A stretch of 32,292 nt of DNA from positions 1 to 32,292 of the forward strand of contig DYLR01000005.1 of assembly GCA_020721975.1 (NCBI GenBank). Reading direction: 5' to 3'. The stretch's first letter is position 1; each line of letters opens with the position of its first letter. The stretch comes from Blastopirellula marina. Lineage in GTDB: Bacteria > Planctomycetota > Phycisphaerae > Sedimentisphaerales > UBA12454. The translations under genes were made by a program, and so were the position numbers. The notes beneath the pieces are model-generated. The model did no database searches. It was not told the DNA's origin and saw only the letters and a program-made list of their open reading frames with translations. Below are positions 16,657-25,753 of the stretch, in pieces.

Positions 16657-16685
16657 AATATAAGAATAATAATCTGATACGGCAA
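16657..16685 (-). promoter_or_regulatory. Candidate sigma70-type promoter for gspG operon
   Basis: Minus strand TTGCCG, 17-bp spacer, TATATT, immediately upstream of the hairpin leader. Confidence 0.5.
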
Positions 16686-16703
16686 ATTGCGGACAAAAAA
16701 ATG

Positions 16704-17165
16704 TTATAAAGATATGTAATCAGGCACGTAATTGAATTCTATGCGCCTGCTATGCTCGTTAATATGGGACAGTCGAACAATAATCGCCTCAATATTTTTA
16801 ATTGCCGAGGGAACTTTATCGGCCCATTCAAGCAGTACCACGCTGTCCGGCCGTAAAAGCTCGTCAAAGCCTATATTCGCAAATTCAGCGACATTTTGAA
16901 CCCGGTAAGCGTCAATATGATACACAGCAAGCCTGCCATGACGGCACTGATATTCCGTTACCAGCACAAATGTAGGACTGGTTACATGTTCGGCGTCACA
17001 GGCGTCAAGCCCTGAAATTATTCCTTTAATAAGATGAGTCTTGCCGCTGCCCAATGGTCCGATAAACCCAATTACTTCTCCGCCGCGCAGAACCCTGCCT
17101 ATGCGTTCGCCAAGTTCAATTGTCTGCTGTGTACCCGACGTAATATATTCTTTACGACTATTCAT
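16704..17165 (-). CDS. tsaE: tRNA threonylcarbamoyladenosine biosynthesis ATPase TsaE
   Basis: VIGFIGPLGSGKTHLIKGI, VTSPTFVLVTEY, VYHIDAYRV, LLEWADKV. Confidence 0.93.
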   Translation of the reverse strand: MNSRKEYITSGTQQTIELGERIGRVLRGGEVIGFIGPLGSGKTHLIKGIISGLDACDAEHVTSPTFVLVTEYQCRHGRLAVYHIDAYRVQNVAEFANIGFDELLRPDSVVLLEWADKVPSAIKNIEAIIVRLSHINEHSRRIEFNYVPDYISL

Positions 17166-17181
17166 AAATTCATATCGTCAG

Positions 17182-17202
17182 CCCGCAGGCCTGTCCCGCG
17201 GG
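17182..17202 (+). repeat. Intergenic hairpin repeat copy B
   Basis: AG-CCCGCAGG-CCTGT-CCCGCGGG-T; 7 of 8 arm positions pair; loop identical to copy A. Confidence 0.6.
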
Positions 17203-17225
17203 TCAACTACCTGATTATCAGGACT

Positions 17226-18122
17226 CTAAGCCAAATGGTCATAACCGTTCGCCGGCAAATCCGTAAGTATGCCGTTTCGAAGTATCTGCATTTTATTCGT
17301 GCCGGTTATTTCGCCGATGCGGGTGATTTTCAATTCGTCTTTCCATAATTTAATCAGCTTTTCATACTGCCGCACGCTGATAGTAAAAAGCAATTCAAAA
17401 TCCTCGCCGTCATTCAACGCAGATTCAAGTCCTTTAGCACAACTGCTTACCGGCACAGCATCAGCATTGATTATCGCGCCGGCCCTGCTCTGCCGGCAAA
17501 TTCTGTTCAGGTCGGTACTCAGGCCGTCGGAAATATCTATCATCGAATTGATTTTCACAAGGCTGGTAATTTCGAGGGCTTCCCTGACTCGCGGCACAAA
17601 ATCAAGATGTTTTCCTTTAATAGAACCGCCGAGTGTGCCTGTAACACAAATCACATCGCCTGCTTTTGCGCCGTTTCGCAGTACAGGCGGACACTTGCCG
17701 GGCCTTGCAATCATCGATACATTGATTGCAAACGGATGCTGCCATGAAGTAATATCCCCGCCGATTAACCTGCAATCGAACATATCGCCTGCACGAAGCA
17801 GCCCGGCATGCAATTTCTTTAATTGTGCAACGCCAAAATTTTTGGGAATCGCAACCGCTGCAACTGCCGCCACAGGTACCACGGCCATTGCCGCACAGTC
17901 GCTGAGACTTTCCGCCATCGCTTTGTATCCCGCCTGCTCCAGAGAACAGGTTCGCAAATCAAAATGCACACCGTCCAGCAGCATATCGGTCGTTATCAAA
18001 ACCGAATCGTCTTTCCAGCGAACCTGTGCCATATCGTCGCCGATGCCTATAGGAAAACGCCTGGCATCAAGTCTGCTTTGAGATGCAAACCAGTTTGTTA
18101 TTTCATCTTCCGCAGGTTTCAT
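17226..18122 (-). CDS. thiL: Thiamine-monophosphate kinase
   Basis: [12 protein letters not shown]...[51 protein letters not shown] overlap with argH. Confidence 0.92.
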   Translation of the reverse strand: MKPAEDEITNWFASQSRLDARRFPIGIGDDMAQVRWKDDSVLITTDMLLDGVHFDLRTCSLEQAGYKAMAESLSDCAAMAVVPVAAVAAVAIPKNFGVAQLKKLHAGLLRAGDMFDCRLIGGDITSWQHPFAINVSMIARPGKCPPVLRNGAKAGDVICVTGTLGGSIKGKHLDFVPRVREALEITSLVKINSMIDISDGLSTDLNRICRQSRAGAIINADAVPVSSCAKGLESALNDGEDFELLFTISVRQYEKLIKLWKDELKITRIGEITGTNKMQILRNGILTDLPANGYDHLA

Positions 18123-19507
18123 TGCTCTGCGAGTCGCTTTTTCCAGTATTTGATTTGCTCTGCCGCCTCGGAAAATCCTGCCGAGCCTTTGGTTTTATAA
18201 GCCGCCACAATATTTCGCGCACCAAGAACCTCATATACGTCCTGCCCGACCAAATTACAGTGTTTCTGCAATTCAGTCAATTCAAGCTGCGAAAGGCTTT
18301 TCTGCTGTTTTTCACAAATTGCCACAAGCGAACCGACTATGCCGTGGGCGGTGCGGAAAGGCAGTCCCTTCATAACCAGATATTCCGCCATCGCGGTTGC
18401 GTCGAGAAAGCCCGCATCCATACCTGCCTCAATTTTTGCGGTATTGAAGACGGTATTGTTTATTATCGCCGCGGCCATATCGACAATCTGCCCGGCCACG
18501 TCAGCCGCTTGGAATACGTGAATTTTGTCTTCCTGCAAATCGCGGTTATAAGTCGAGGGCTGCGCCTTTAATATTGTAAGCATTGCCATCAGCGCACCAT
18601 ACAGCGAGCCGGTTTTGCCGCGCATCAGTTCGAGCATGTCCGGATTTCGCTTTTGCGGCATCATACTCGAACCGGTGCAGTATTTATCGTCTATGCGAAT
18701 AAAATCAAATTCATTTGTGGAAAAAATAATAAAATCTTCCGCCAGACGCGACAGATGCGCCCCAAGCAGCGAACAGTCAAAAATAAATTCAGCACAAAAA
18801 TCCCTGTCGCTTACCGCATCAAGACTGTTATACGTAATATCTGAAAATCCCAGGTCCTCACAGGTCGATTTCCTGTCAAGCTCAAGCGTGCTGCCGGCCG
18901 CCGCCCCGCTGCCGAGCGGCGAAATATTCAAAAGCGTCCGGCAGTTTTTCAGCCTTATCCAGTCGCGGCTGAGCATTTCGACAAAACTTAAAAGATAACC
19001 TGCTATGCAGACCGGCTGGGCCCGCTGCAAATGCGTATATGCGGGCATAATGTTATCCGCGTATTTCTCGGCAAGTGCGACAAAGGCCTTTTGCAGGATG
19101 GTTATTTTTGCCTGAAGAATTTCTATCTCGTCGCGCATCCACAACCGAATGTCCGCGGCAACCTGGTCGTTGCGGCTTCTGCCGGTATGAAGCTTTCTGC
19201 CAGGCTCGCCGACTTTTTCAATCAGAGCCGCCTCGACAGCCATGTGAATATCTTCGAGCTTTTTATCAAATTTGAATCTGCCTGCGTCTATCTGCTGACC
19301 TATTTCGATGAGACCCTGCTTTATCTGCTCGAATTCCTCTTTGCTGATGAGCTTTCGCTTCGCAAGCATTCCGGCATGCGCAATCGACCCGACAATATCG
19401 TACTTATACAGCCGCCGGTCGTAAGAAAGCGACTGGACAAAATCCGCCGCAAGCTCATCCGGATGCCCGCTCAATCTGTTTTCCCAGCTTCTTTTAGTTT
19501 CAGACAT
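18119..19507 (-). CDS. argH: Argininosuccinate lyase
   Basis: [33 protein letters not shown] signature; start at [14 protein letters not shown] preferred. Confidence 0.96.
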   Translation of the reverse strand: MSETKRSWENRLSGHPDELAADFVQSLSYDRRLYKYDIVGSIAHAGMLAKRKLISKEEFEQIKQGLIEIGQQIDAGRFKFDKKLEDIHMAVEAALIEKVGEPGRKLHTGRSRNDQVAADIRLWMRDEIEILQAKITILQKAFVALAEKYADNIMPAYTHLQRAQPVCIAGYLLSFVEMLSRDWIRLKNCRTLLNISPLGSGAAAGSTLELDRKSTCEDLGFSDITYNSLDAVSDRDFCAEFIFDCSLLGAHLSRLAEDFIIFSTNEFDFIRIDDKYCTGSSMMPQKRNPDMLELMRGKTGSLYGALMAMLTILKAQPSTYNRDLQEDKIHVFQAADVAGQIVDMAAAIINNTVFNTAKIEAGMDAGFLDATAMAEYLVMKGLPFRTAHGIVGSLVAICEKQQKSLSQLELTELQKHCNLVGQDVYEVLGARNIVAAYKTKGSAGFSEAAEQIKYWKKRLAEQ

Positions 19508-19576
19508 GGCAGTACTCCGCAAAAATCAAATGACTTGACGTTTTCCCTGTGGTCTGTAATTTTTCTTCGCCGCTAA

Positions 19577-20026
19577 TTATTCCTCGCCTTGCTGCTGCGA
19601 ATCCGGCGTTCTGGGCAATGATGAAATCTTTCTGCTCAACGGCCGCAACAATAACAGCACAGAAAAAGCAATTCCGGCGCCAATAGCGGCATGCAGATAA
19701 AATCCTGCTCCGCACGCCATTCCGATACTCGCGACCATCCATATCGTCGCAGCGGTAGTCAGGCCGTGAATGCCGGCCTGGTCCCGAATGATTGCGCCTG
19801 CGCCGAGAAAGCCTATTCCGCTTACAATCTGCGCGGCAATTCTTGTGGCAGACTCCTGCCCGCCCATTTCCCGCGAGATAATCGTGAACATTGCAGCGCC
19901 CAGACAAATAAGAATATTCGTTCGCAACCCGGCTGGTTTGTTGTCGATCTGACGTTCTGCCCCGATAATCGCTCCAAGCAAAACAGCCAGCAGTAAACCC
20001 CAAATATCCGCCAACTCAATTTCCAT
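19577..20026 (-). CDS. MgtC/SapB family membrane protein
   Basis: LLAVLLGAIIGAERQIDNKPAGLRTNILICLGAAMFTIIS, RIAAQIVSGIGFLGAGAIIRDQAGIHGLTTAATIWMVASIGMACG. Confidence 0.93.
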   Translation of the reverse strand: MEIELADIWGLLLAVLLGAIIGAERQIDNKPAGLRTNILICLGAAMFTIISREMGGQESATRIAAQIVSGIGFLGAGAIIRDQAGIHGLTTAATIWMVASIGMACGAGFYLHAAIGAGIAFSVLLLLRPLSRKISSLPRTPDSQQQGEE

Positions 20027-20052
20027 AACACATATCCTGTGCTTACGCCTTT

Positions 20053-20628
20053 TTATTTTTCTTTCGCCCTGGCAAGATACGACCCGTCTTCAGTGCTTAT
20101 TCTTATCAGTTCGCCGACTTCTATAAACGGAGGTACGCGGGTCTTCAGGCCGGTTTCAAGCTCGGCATCCTTCATCTGATTGGTCGCCGTCGCCCCTTTT
20201 ATCTGCGGAGTGGTATCCGTTACCATCAGCTCAACCACCTTGGGCAGCTCAATTGCCACGATTTTTTCCTGATGCATCATCACGGTGAGTTGCGTATTGG
20301 GTTTGAAATACTTAATGGCATCGCCAAACACATCGTTTGATACCGTTACCTGGTCATAAGTTTTATTGTCCATAAGCACATGGCCGGTCTTGTCGGAATA
20401 CAGATACTCCATTTCTCTGCGGTCAAGAAACGCCTCTTCAATTTCCTCTGTTGAACGCAAACGCCGTTCAAGCATTGTGCCGTCGGCGATAATCCGCACC
20501 TTGGCCTGCACAAAAGCCCGTAAATTGCCCGGCGTTACATGCACCGCCTGTACGCACACTCCGAGTTTGCCTTCAAGTATCACACCCATTCCGGGACGTA
20601 AATCGCTCGCTTTCAAATTAAACTCCAA
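20053..20628 (-). CDS. efp: Elongation factor P with atypical tip loop (PGNLRAF)
   Basis: Full-length EF-P: SDLRPGMGVILEGKLGVCVQAVHVTPGNLRAFVQAKVR, MEYLYSDKTGHVLMDNKTYDQ, VELMVTDTTPQIKGATATNQMKDAELETGLKTRVPPFIEVGELIRISTEDGSYLARAKEK. Confidence 0.93.
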   Translation of the reverse strand: MEFNLKASDLRPGMGVILEGKLGVCVQAVHVTPGNLRAFVQAKVRIIADGTMLERRLRSTEEIEEAFLDRREMEYLYSDKTGHVLMDNKTYDQVTVSNDVFGDAIKYFKPNTQLTVMMHQEKIVAIELPKVVELMVTDTTPQIKGATATNQMKDAELETGLKTRVPPFIEVGELIRISTEDGSYLARAKEK

Positions 20629-20654
20629 TCAAAAAAATACCCAATAATCAAAGT

Positions 20655-21878
20655 TTATTTTTCCTTCTCTATAGTTTTATCGCGCAGGCCTGCAACTTTC
20701 ATTTGCAAACCAAACAGCCGGATAAAACCTGTGGCGTCCGTCGGCTGATATTCCGCACCCATTGTAAAGCTTGCCAACGCAGGATTATACAGGCTGTATT
20801 TACTTGTAACGCCGGCAGGCGTTGCGCGACCCTTGAACAGCTTAATTTTCACCTTGCCTGAAACATACTGCTGCGTGACGTTCACGAACGCATCGAGCGC
20901 ATGACGTAATTGGCAGAACCATTGGCCGTAATATACCATCTCGGCATATTTCAGGGCAATCTGCTGCTTGTAGTGCATCGTTTCTCGGTCAAGCGTTATG
21001 CTTTCAAGCGATTTATGAGCCGTCATCAGAATCGTACCCCCGGGCGTTTCATAAGCGCCGCGCGATTTAATGCCCACAAGACGATTTTCCACAAGGTCAG
21101 CCTGGCCGACGCCGTGTTTGCCGCCGATTTCATTCAGCAATTCAATGATTTTAACGCCGTCGGTTTTTTTGCCGTTGAGTTTGACCGGTACGCCCTGCTC
21201 GAAACCTATTTCAACATAATCAGGCTTATCAGGCGTCTTGCTCACCGGACGGGAAAGCACATAAAGCTCATCTTTTGGTTCATTTGCCGGGTCTTCAAGG
21301 TCGGCGCCTTCGTGGCTGATATGCCAGAGATTGCGGTCTCGCGAATAAATCTTTTTTTTGCTCTGCGAAATTGGGATATTGTGTTTCAAGGCATATTCAA
21401 TCGCCGCTTCACGGCTGGTAAGTTCAAATTTGGGGTCTTTCCACGGGGCGATTATACGCAGCGAAGGATTCAAAGCCATATAAGTAAGCTCAAATCGCAC
21501 CTGGTCATTGCCCTTGCCGGTTGCGCCGTGCGCAACGGCGGTTGCGCCTTCCTGTTCGGCTGCCAGCACCTGATGTTTGGCTATCAGCGGACGGGCAATG
21601 CTTGTTCCAAGCAGATAATCGTTCTCATAGACCGCCCCAGCCTTTAGCATTGGCCAAAGATATTCCTCGACGAATTCCTTTCGCAGGTCTTTGACGATGC
21701 ATTTTGATGCCCCGCTTGCCAGAGCCTTTTGTTTAATACCCTCGAGTTCGTCGCCCTGACCAAGCTCTGCGGCAAACGCGATTACGTCATAGCCGTAGGT
21801 CTCTTTAAGCCAGGGTAGTATTACGCTGGTATCCAACCCGCCGCTGTACGCCAAAACGACCTTTTCGCCTTTTGCCAT
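20655..21878 (-). CDS. argG: Argininosuccinate synthase
   Basis: [72 protein letters not shown]. Confidence 0.96.
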   Translation of the reverse strand: MAKGEKVVLAYSGGLDTSVILPWLKETYGYDVIAFAAELGQGDELEGIKQKALASGASKCIVKDLRKEFVEEYLWPMLKAGAVYENDYLLGTSIARPLIAKHQVLAAEQEGATAVAHGATGKGNDQVRFELTYMALNPSLRIIAPWKDPKFELTSREAAIEYALKHNIPISQSKKKIYSRDRNLWHISHEGADLEDPANEPKDELYVLSRPVSKTPDKPDYVEIGFEQGVPVKLNGKKTDGVKIIELLNEIGGKHGVGQADLVENRLVGIKSRGAYETPGGTILMTAHKSLESITLDRETMHYKQQIALKYAEMVYYGQWFCQLRHALDAFVNVTQQYVSGKVKIKLFKGRATPAGVTSKYSLYNPALASFTMGAEYQPTDATGFIRLFGLQMKVAGLRDKTIEKEK

Positions 21879-21913
21879 CTATTTTAACTCCAAAATATTT
21901 ATTTAAAATTTGA

Positions 21914-21941
21914 ATTATACCCCAAAAACCGTATTTGCCAA
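21914..21941 (-). promoter_or_regulatory. Candidate sigma70-type promoter for argG operon
   Basis: Minus strand TTGGCA, 16-bp spacer, TATAAT, upstream of argG ATG. Confidence 0.6.
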
Positions 21942-22064
21942 TAGAAAAGGTTAGAAAGTATTCGCTTTGACTTAATACCCTATAATAAAAATGCCGATTT
22001 CCAGAATAGTACCTGTACCCTTATTAAGGACGTTACGTACATCTTAATTTGTAAGGATAATCTT

Positions 22065-23207
22065 ATGTCTGAAAAGATTGGAATTCTAACAGGCGGCGGT
22101 GATTGCCCTGGACTGAATGCAGTTATTCGGGCAGTGGCCAAGGCAGCAACCTATAAAGACTGGGATACTTACGGTTTCCTCGGGGGTTTTGAAGGTTTGC
22201 TTTCGCCAGTGAACTGCCGTAAACTCGAATACCGCGACCTTGACGGTCTGCTTTTACGCGGCGGGACGATTCTCGGTACAAGCAACCGCGGACGTTTTGC
22301 AGCCAAAACCGGCCATGGTCAAATACGCCGGGTGCCTGATGAAATCCTTTTAGAAGCAAAACACAACTTTGAACAATTGGGGTTAATAGCTCTTATATGT
22401 CTTGGCGGCGACGGGTCGCTGACTATCGCCCAGCAGCTTTATGAAACAGGCGTTCCCGTCATAGGCGTACCCAAAACCATCGACAACGATATAAGTGCGA
22501 CAATGATGACCTTTGGTTTTGAATCTGCGGTCGCTTGTGCGGTTGACGCTCTTGACAGGCTGCACACCACAGCCGAGAGCCATCGCCGTGTTATAGTACT
22601 TGAGGTCATGGGGCGATATGCCGGCTGGATTGCCGCGACAGCAGGTATTGCAGGCGGTGCAGACGTTATTCTAATTCCGGAAATTCCATTCAACTACGAC
22701 AGCATTGTATCCAAAATTCAGGAACGTGAATTGCGGGGAAAAACCTTTACACTGGTTGTTGCCGCAGAAGGCGCCCGTGAATACGGGAGTGATTTTATAA
22801 CTTCCGGCAGGACGGGGGGCGACCGTGAAGCGCGCCTCGGCGGAATTGGTGCAATCGTTGCATCAGAAATTGAAAAACGTACCGGCAAAGAAACACGTGT
22901 CTGCGTGCTCGGCCATTTGCAGCGGGGCGGCGGACCTACAGCCGCAGACCGTCAGCTTTGTACACGATACGGCATAAAAGCAGTGCAGCTTGTCGCCGAA
23001 AGGAAATTCGGCACAATGGTTTCCTGGTGTCCGCCCGATATGACGGATGTGCCTATATCTGAAGCAATAGGCAAGTTGCGAACGGTTCAGCCGGAATGCG
23101 AATTAGTGCAGGCGGCACGCGCACTGGGGATAAGCTTTGGAGATGAAATTGCCGCCGGTTTAGACCGATATAACGATACAGCCGTCGTGTCATCAACAGC
23201 AGGATAA
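22065..23207 (+). CDS. 6-phosphofructokinase (Gly104/Lys124-type by motif)
   Basis: GILTGGGDCPGLNAVIRA, ICLGGDGSLTIAQQL, GVPKTIDNDI, FGFESAVACAVDAL, EVMGRYAGWIAATAG, LGHLQRGGGPTAADR; RBS AAGGATAAT. Confidence 0.94.
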   Translation: MSEKIGILTGGGDCPGLNAVIRAVAKAATYKDWDTYGFLGGFEGLLSPVNCRKLEYRDLDGLLLRGGTILGTSNRGRFAAKTGHGQIRRVPDEILLEAKHNFEQLGLIALICLGGDGSLTIAQQLYETGVPVIGVPKTIDNDISATMMTFGFESAVACAVDALDRLHTTAESHRRVIVLEVMGRYAGWIAATAGIAGGADVILIPEIPFNYDSIVSKIQERELRGKTFTLVVAAEGAREYGSDFITSGRTGGDREARLGGIGAIVASEIEKRTGKETRVCVLGHLQRGGGPTAADRQLCTRYGIKAVQLVAERKFGTMVSWCPPDMTDVPISEAIGKLRTVQPECELVQAARALGISFGDEIAAGLDRYNDTAVVSSTAG

Positions 23208-23211
23208 GGGT

Positions 23212-24417
23212 TTAAGACGCCGTTTTTTTGAGAAGTTCAATAATTTTTGTCCTGTGTGTGAACAACTGATTTTGCCACAGTTCGTTCAATATCGCAATGA
23301 TGTTATCGGTCGATTTTCCTTCCTGCCGGGCAAGATAACGCACGGCTGCGGCTGCGCCTTTGGCCATATTTACAGGCTCGATTCCATAATCCAGGGCAAG
23401 ACTCATAGTGCCGAAAATTCTGTCATTTGGAGCAAGTTTGCGTTTGGGGTCTCTGGCAGCGCGTTCGACAGTATCGTCAAGATAAGGATTGGTCATCCGC
23501 ACAAGCAAATCCTCGGCAAAAGCCTTATAGCCGGCCGGCGTGAACAGTTCGTCATTTAAATGGCCGTATTTTTTAACAAGGGCGCCGCCCGATTCGTTTA
23601 AAAAAGCATTGCGGGCAACAGCCAAAATTTCCTTGTCGCCTGCAATCTCGGCCATTTTTTTATAACCTTTTTCAGCGGCTAAATAGGCCATCAGGGCGTG
23701 AATGGCATTATGGCCGTAGAGTTTGGCTTCTTCAAACGCAAGCAGGTCCTGCTTTTCAATAAAAACCCGAATGCCCGGCGTAAAACCTTTAATATCACAG
23801 CGGGTTACGAGAATTTTATTAAATGCCTCCACAAGAAACGCCCTGTTTATCCCCGCAGCAACTGGCTTTAACTTCTTTGCGGCAATTTCGTCCGCATCGG
23901 CAACCGTCTGGCTCATTTTGCCGATAACGGTATTGAGATACTGCACGGGATGCTTTAATGGTGCAGATAATTTCGCTTTTACCTTTTCTTCGAGAATTTC
24001 CGCGGCGTGATTGTTGTTTTCTGCGGTATAGACAATAGTTGCCTTTGCAGAGCTTTTTTCAAGACCTTCGGCAATCAGCGAGGCAACGCTGTTTGTACCC
24101 GAATCGTAAAAATTCACCGACGGCAGCGAAGTGCATATTTCGGTTGACTGTGAAACGGCTTCGATAATCTGCCGTCTGTCCTTTTCATCGCAGGGATTAT
24201 AAATTTCAATGCCCTGAATATTAAAGGTCTCTATGCCGTCGGATTTCGCTACGTTGATGTAATAGCAGCCTTTGTTTGCTCTTACCGCCTCGACAAGCCG
24301 CGGGTCGATTTCAGCTATTACTATCCGTGCAAAATTGCCGCTTTTGTACGCCTCGTTCACAAACAGCCCCGATTGAATCGGGCCGAAACCAAAACCCGTA
24401 AAAATATGGTCTTTCAT
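23212..24417 (-). CDS. Mannitol-1-phosphate 5-dehydrogenase/mannitol dehydrogenase family protein
   Basis: GFGPIQSGLFVNEAYKSGNFARIVIAEID nucleotide-binding start; NTVIGKMSQ; KLYGHNAIHALMAYLAAEKGY; DLLVRMTNPYLDDTVERAARDPKRKLAPNDRIFG. Confidence 0.8.
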   Translation of the reverse strand: MKDHIFTGFGFGPIQSGLFVNEAYKSGNFARIVIAEIDPRLVEAVRANKGCYYINVAKSDGIETFNIQGIEIYNPCDEKDRRQIIEAVSQSTEICTSLPSVNFYDSGTNSVASLIAEGLEKSSAKATIVYTAENNNHAAEILEEKVKAKLSAPLKHPVQYLNTVIGKMSQTVADADEIAAKKLKPVAAGINRAFLVEAFNKILVTRCDIKGFTPGIRVFIEKQDLLAFEEAKLYGHNAIHALMAYLAAEKGYKKMAEIAGDKEILAVARNAFLNESGGALVKKYGHLNDELFTPAGYKAFAEDLLVRMTNPYLDDTVERAARDPKRKLAPNDRIFGTMSLALDYGIEPVNMAKGAAAAVRYLARQEGKSTDNIIAILNELWQNQLFTHRTKIIELLKKTAS

Positions 24418-24460
24418 AGTGCAAATCAGATTTTAGATTACAGATTACAGATTGCAGACT

Positions 24461-25753
24461 TTAAATTAAATTCTTATTCAAAAATTCCGCTTCTTTCCTT
24501 TTGTCCCAGCAGTCAATCATTTGCAGCGGAGTATGTTTTATATGCGGATAAAGTATTGCCTTGCCGTCAATTTTTGTTTCCTTAATCATCTTCAAAACAT
24601 CGATTGCGTTATCAAGTGAACCGACCGCGGCCACATAGTTGCCCGGGTCAATTTCATTTTTATCAATTGCTTTAAGCGTTGCAGCCATATCGGACGGTTC
24701 GCCTCCGCTCGAGCCGACAAGTTTAATTTCCTGATAATGCACCTTAAGCGCGTCAACCTGCAGAAGATGTTTTCCTTTAGGCAGGCCGCCGAAAAGATTC
24801 GCCACGCCGCCTGCACCAAGCAGTTCCATCGCGTGCTGCTGAACCGGATTTATTCCCACAGCCAGAATAATATCGTCCGCCCCCCTGCCGTTTGATTCTG
24901 CCATCACGGTCTGGTCAAGTTTTTCAGGCAAAACACAAATCAGCTTTGTGCCGCGGTCTTTTGCCTTTTGTCCGATGTTTTTGACGGTCTGGTCGAGTCT
25001 TTCCTGCTGCAAATCGGAAACGATAAGAGCTTTTAGGCCAAATCTAAGTGCAAGCTCGGCATGCATTCTGCCCATTGCTCCGGCGCCGATAACCACGGCC
25101 ACTCCGCCGGGCAGCAGACCAAGCTGCGGAATTCTCTCGGCGTGCGGACCTTTTTTGATAATATGATAATTTCGCTGCTGTGCGGAATACACACAGCTTA
25201 TCGGCTCGGCCATCGAAACGGCAAAATATGCCATCGCACTGTTCGGCAGAGGCAGCATACAATCAGCTTTTAATACTTCCTCCTGCACAACGATATACTG
25301 CGCCAAATGGCCGCCTAATGTATAACCGACGGCGCACTTGTGCATATTTTCGACGTCGCGGTATCTTTCACGAAAGTTTATCGGGTCGGCGTCAACGGCG
25401 GGCTGAATGGCGAATCTTTGACCGATGCTGTATTTATCTTTCAGGTTGTTTCCAATTTTGACCAGTGTTATTGCGCCTTCGTCGCCGAGTATCACAGGCC
25501 ATTTAGACATATCCCAGCCGCGTATAAAAGTATGCTCCGGCCCCTGCTCAATCAGCTTGATTATACTTGTGCAGACGCCGGCTGCATCGACTCTTGCCAG
25601 AAGCTGATTGGGATTTATCTGCGGAACAGGCATTTGTGCGATTTTGAGATTCTCAAATCCCCGGCCTTCGGCGACAAGAGCCTGCATTGTCTGCGGAACA
25701 ACAAAACTGTTCTGATTAAAATATTGCTGAAATTTTTCCATATTCAGTTTCAT
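24461..25753 (-). CDS. Medium-chain (zinc-type alcohol/sorbitol) dehydrogenase-like protein with altered zinc ligands
   Basis: AGVCTSIIKL, LGDEGAITLVKIG, VAVVIGAGAMGRMHAELALRFGLKALIVSDLQQERL Rossmann motif. Confidence 0.8.
   Translation of the reverse strand: MKLNMEKFQQYFNQNSFVVPQTMQALVAEGRGFENLKIAQMPVPQINPNQLLARVDAAGVCTSIIKLIEQGPEHTFIRGWDMSKWPVILGDEGAITLVKIGNNLKDKYSIGQRFAIQPAVDADPINFRERYRDVENMHKCAVGYTLGGHLAQYIVVQEEVLKADCMLPLPNSAMAYFAVSMAEPISCVYSAQQRNYHIIKKGPHAERIPQLGLLPGGVAVVIGAGAMGRMHAELALRFGLKALIVSDLQQERLDQTVKNIGQKAKDRGTKLICVLPEKLDQTVMAESNGRGADDIILAVGINPVQQHAMELLGAGGVANLFGGLPKGKHLLQVDALKVHYQEIKLVGSSGGEPSDMAATLKAIDKNEIDPGNYVAAVGSLDNAIDVLKMIKETKIDGKAILYPHIKHTPLQMIDCWDKRKEAEFLNKNLI

Noticed and set aside
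17269-18081. 270-aa plus-strand ORF
   Set aside because: Antisense shadow of thiL, whose motifs are clear
20910-21647. 245-aa plus-strand ORF
   Set aside because: Antisense to argG, a strongly conserved gene
21967-21986. TTGACT...TATAAT as a promoter for the phosphofructokinase gene
   Set aside because: Spacer is only 8 bp, too short for a sigma70 promoter; no better -35 at 16-18 bp from TATAAT
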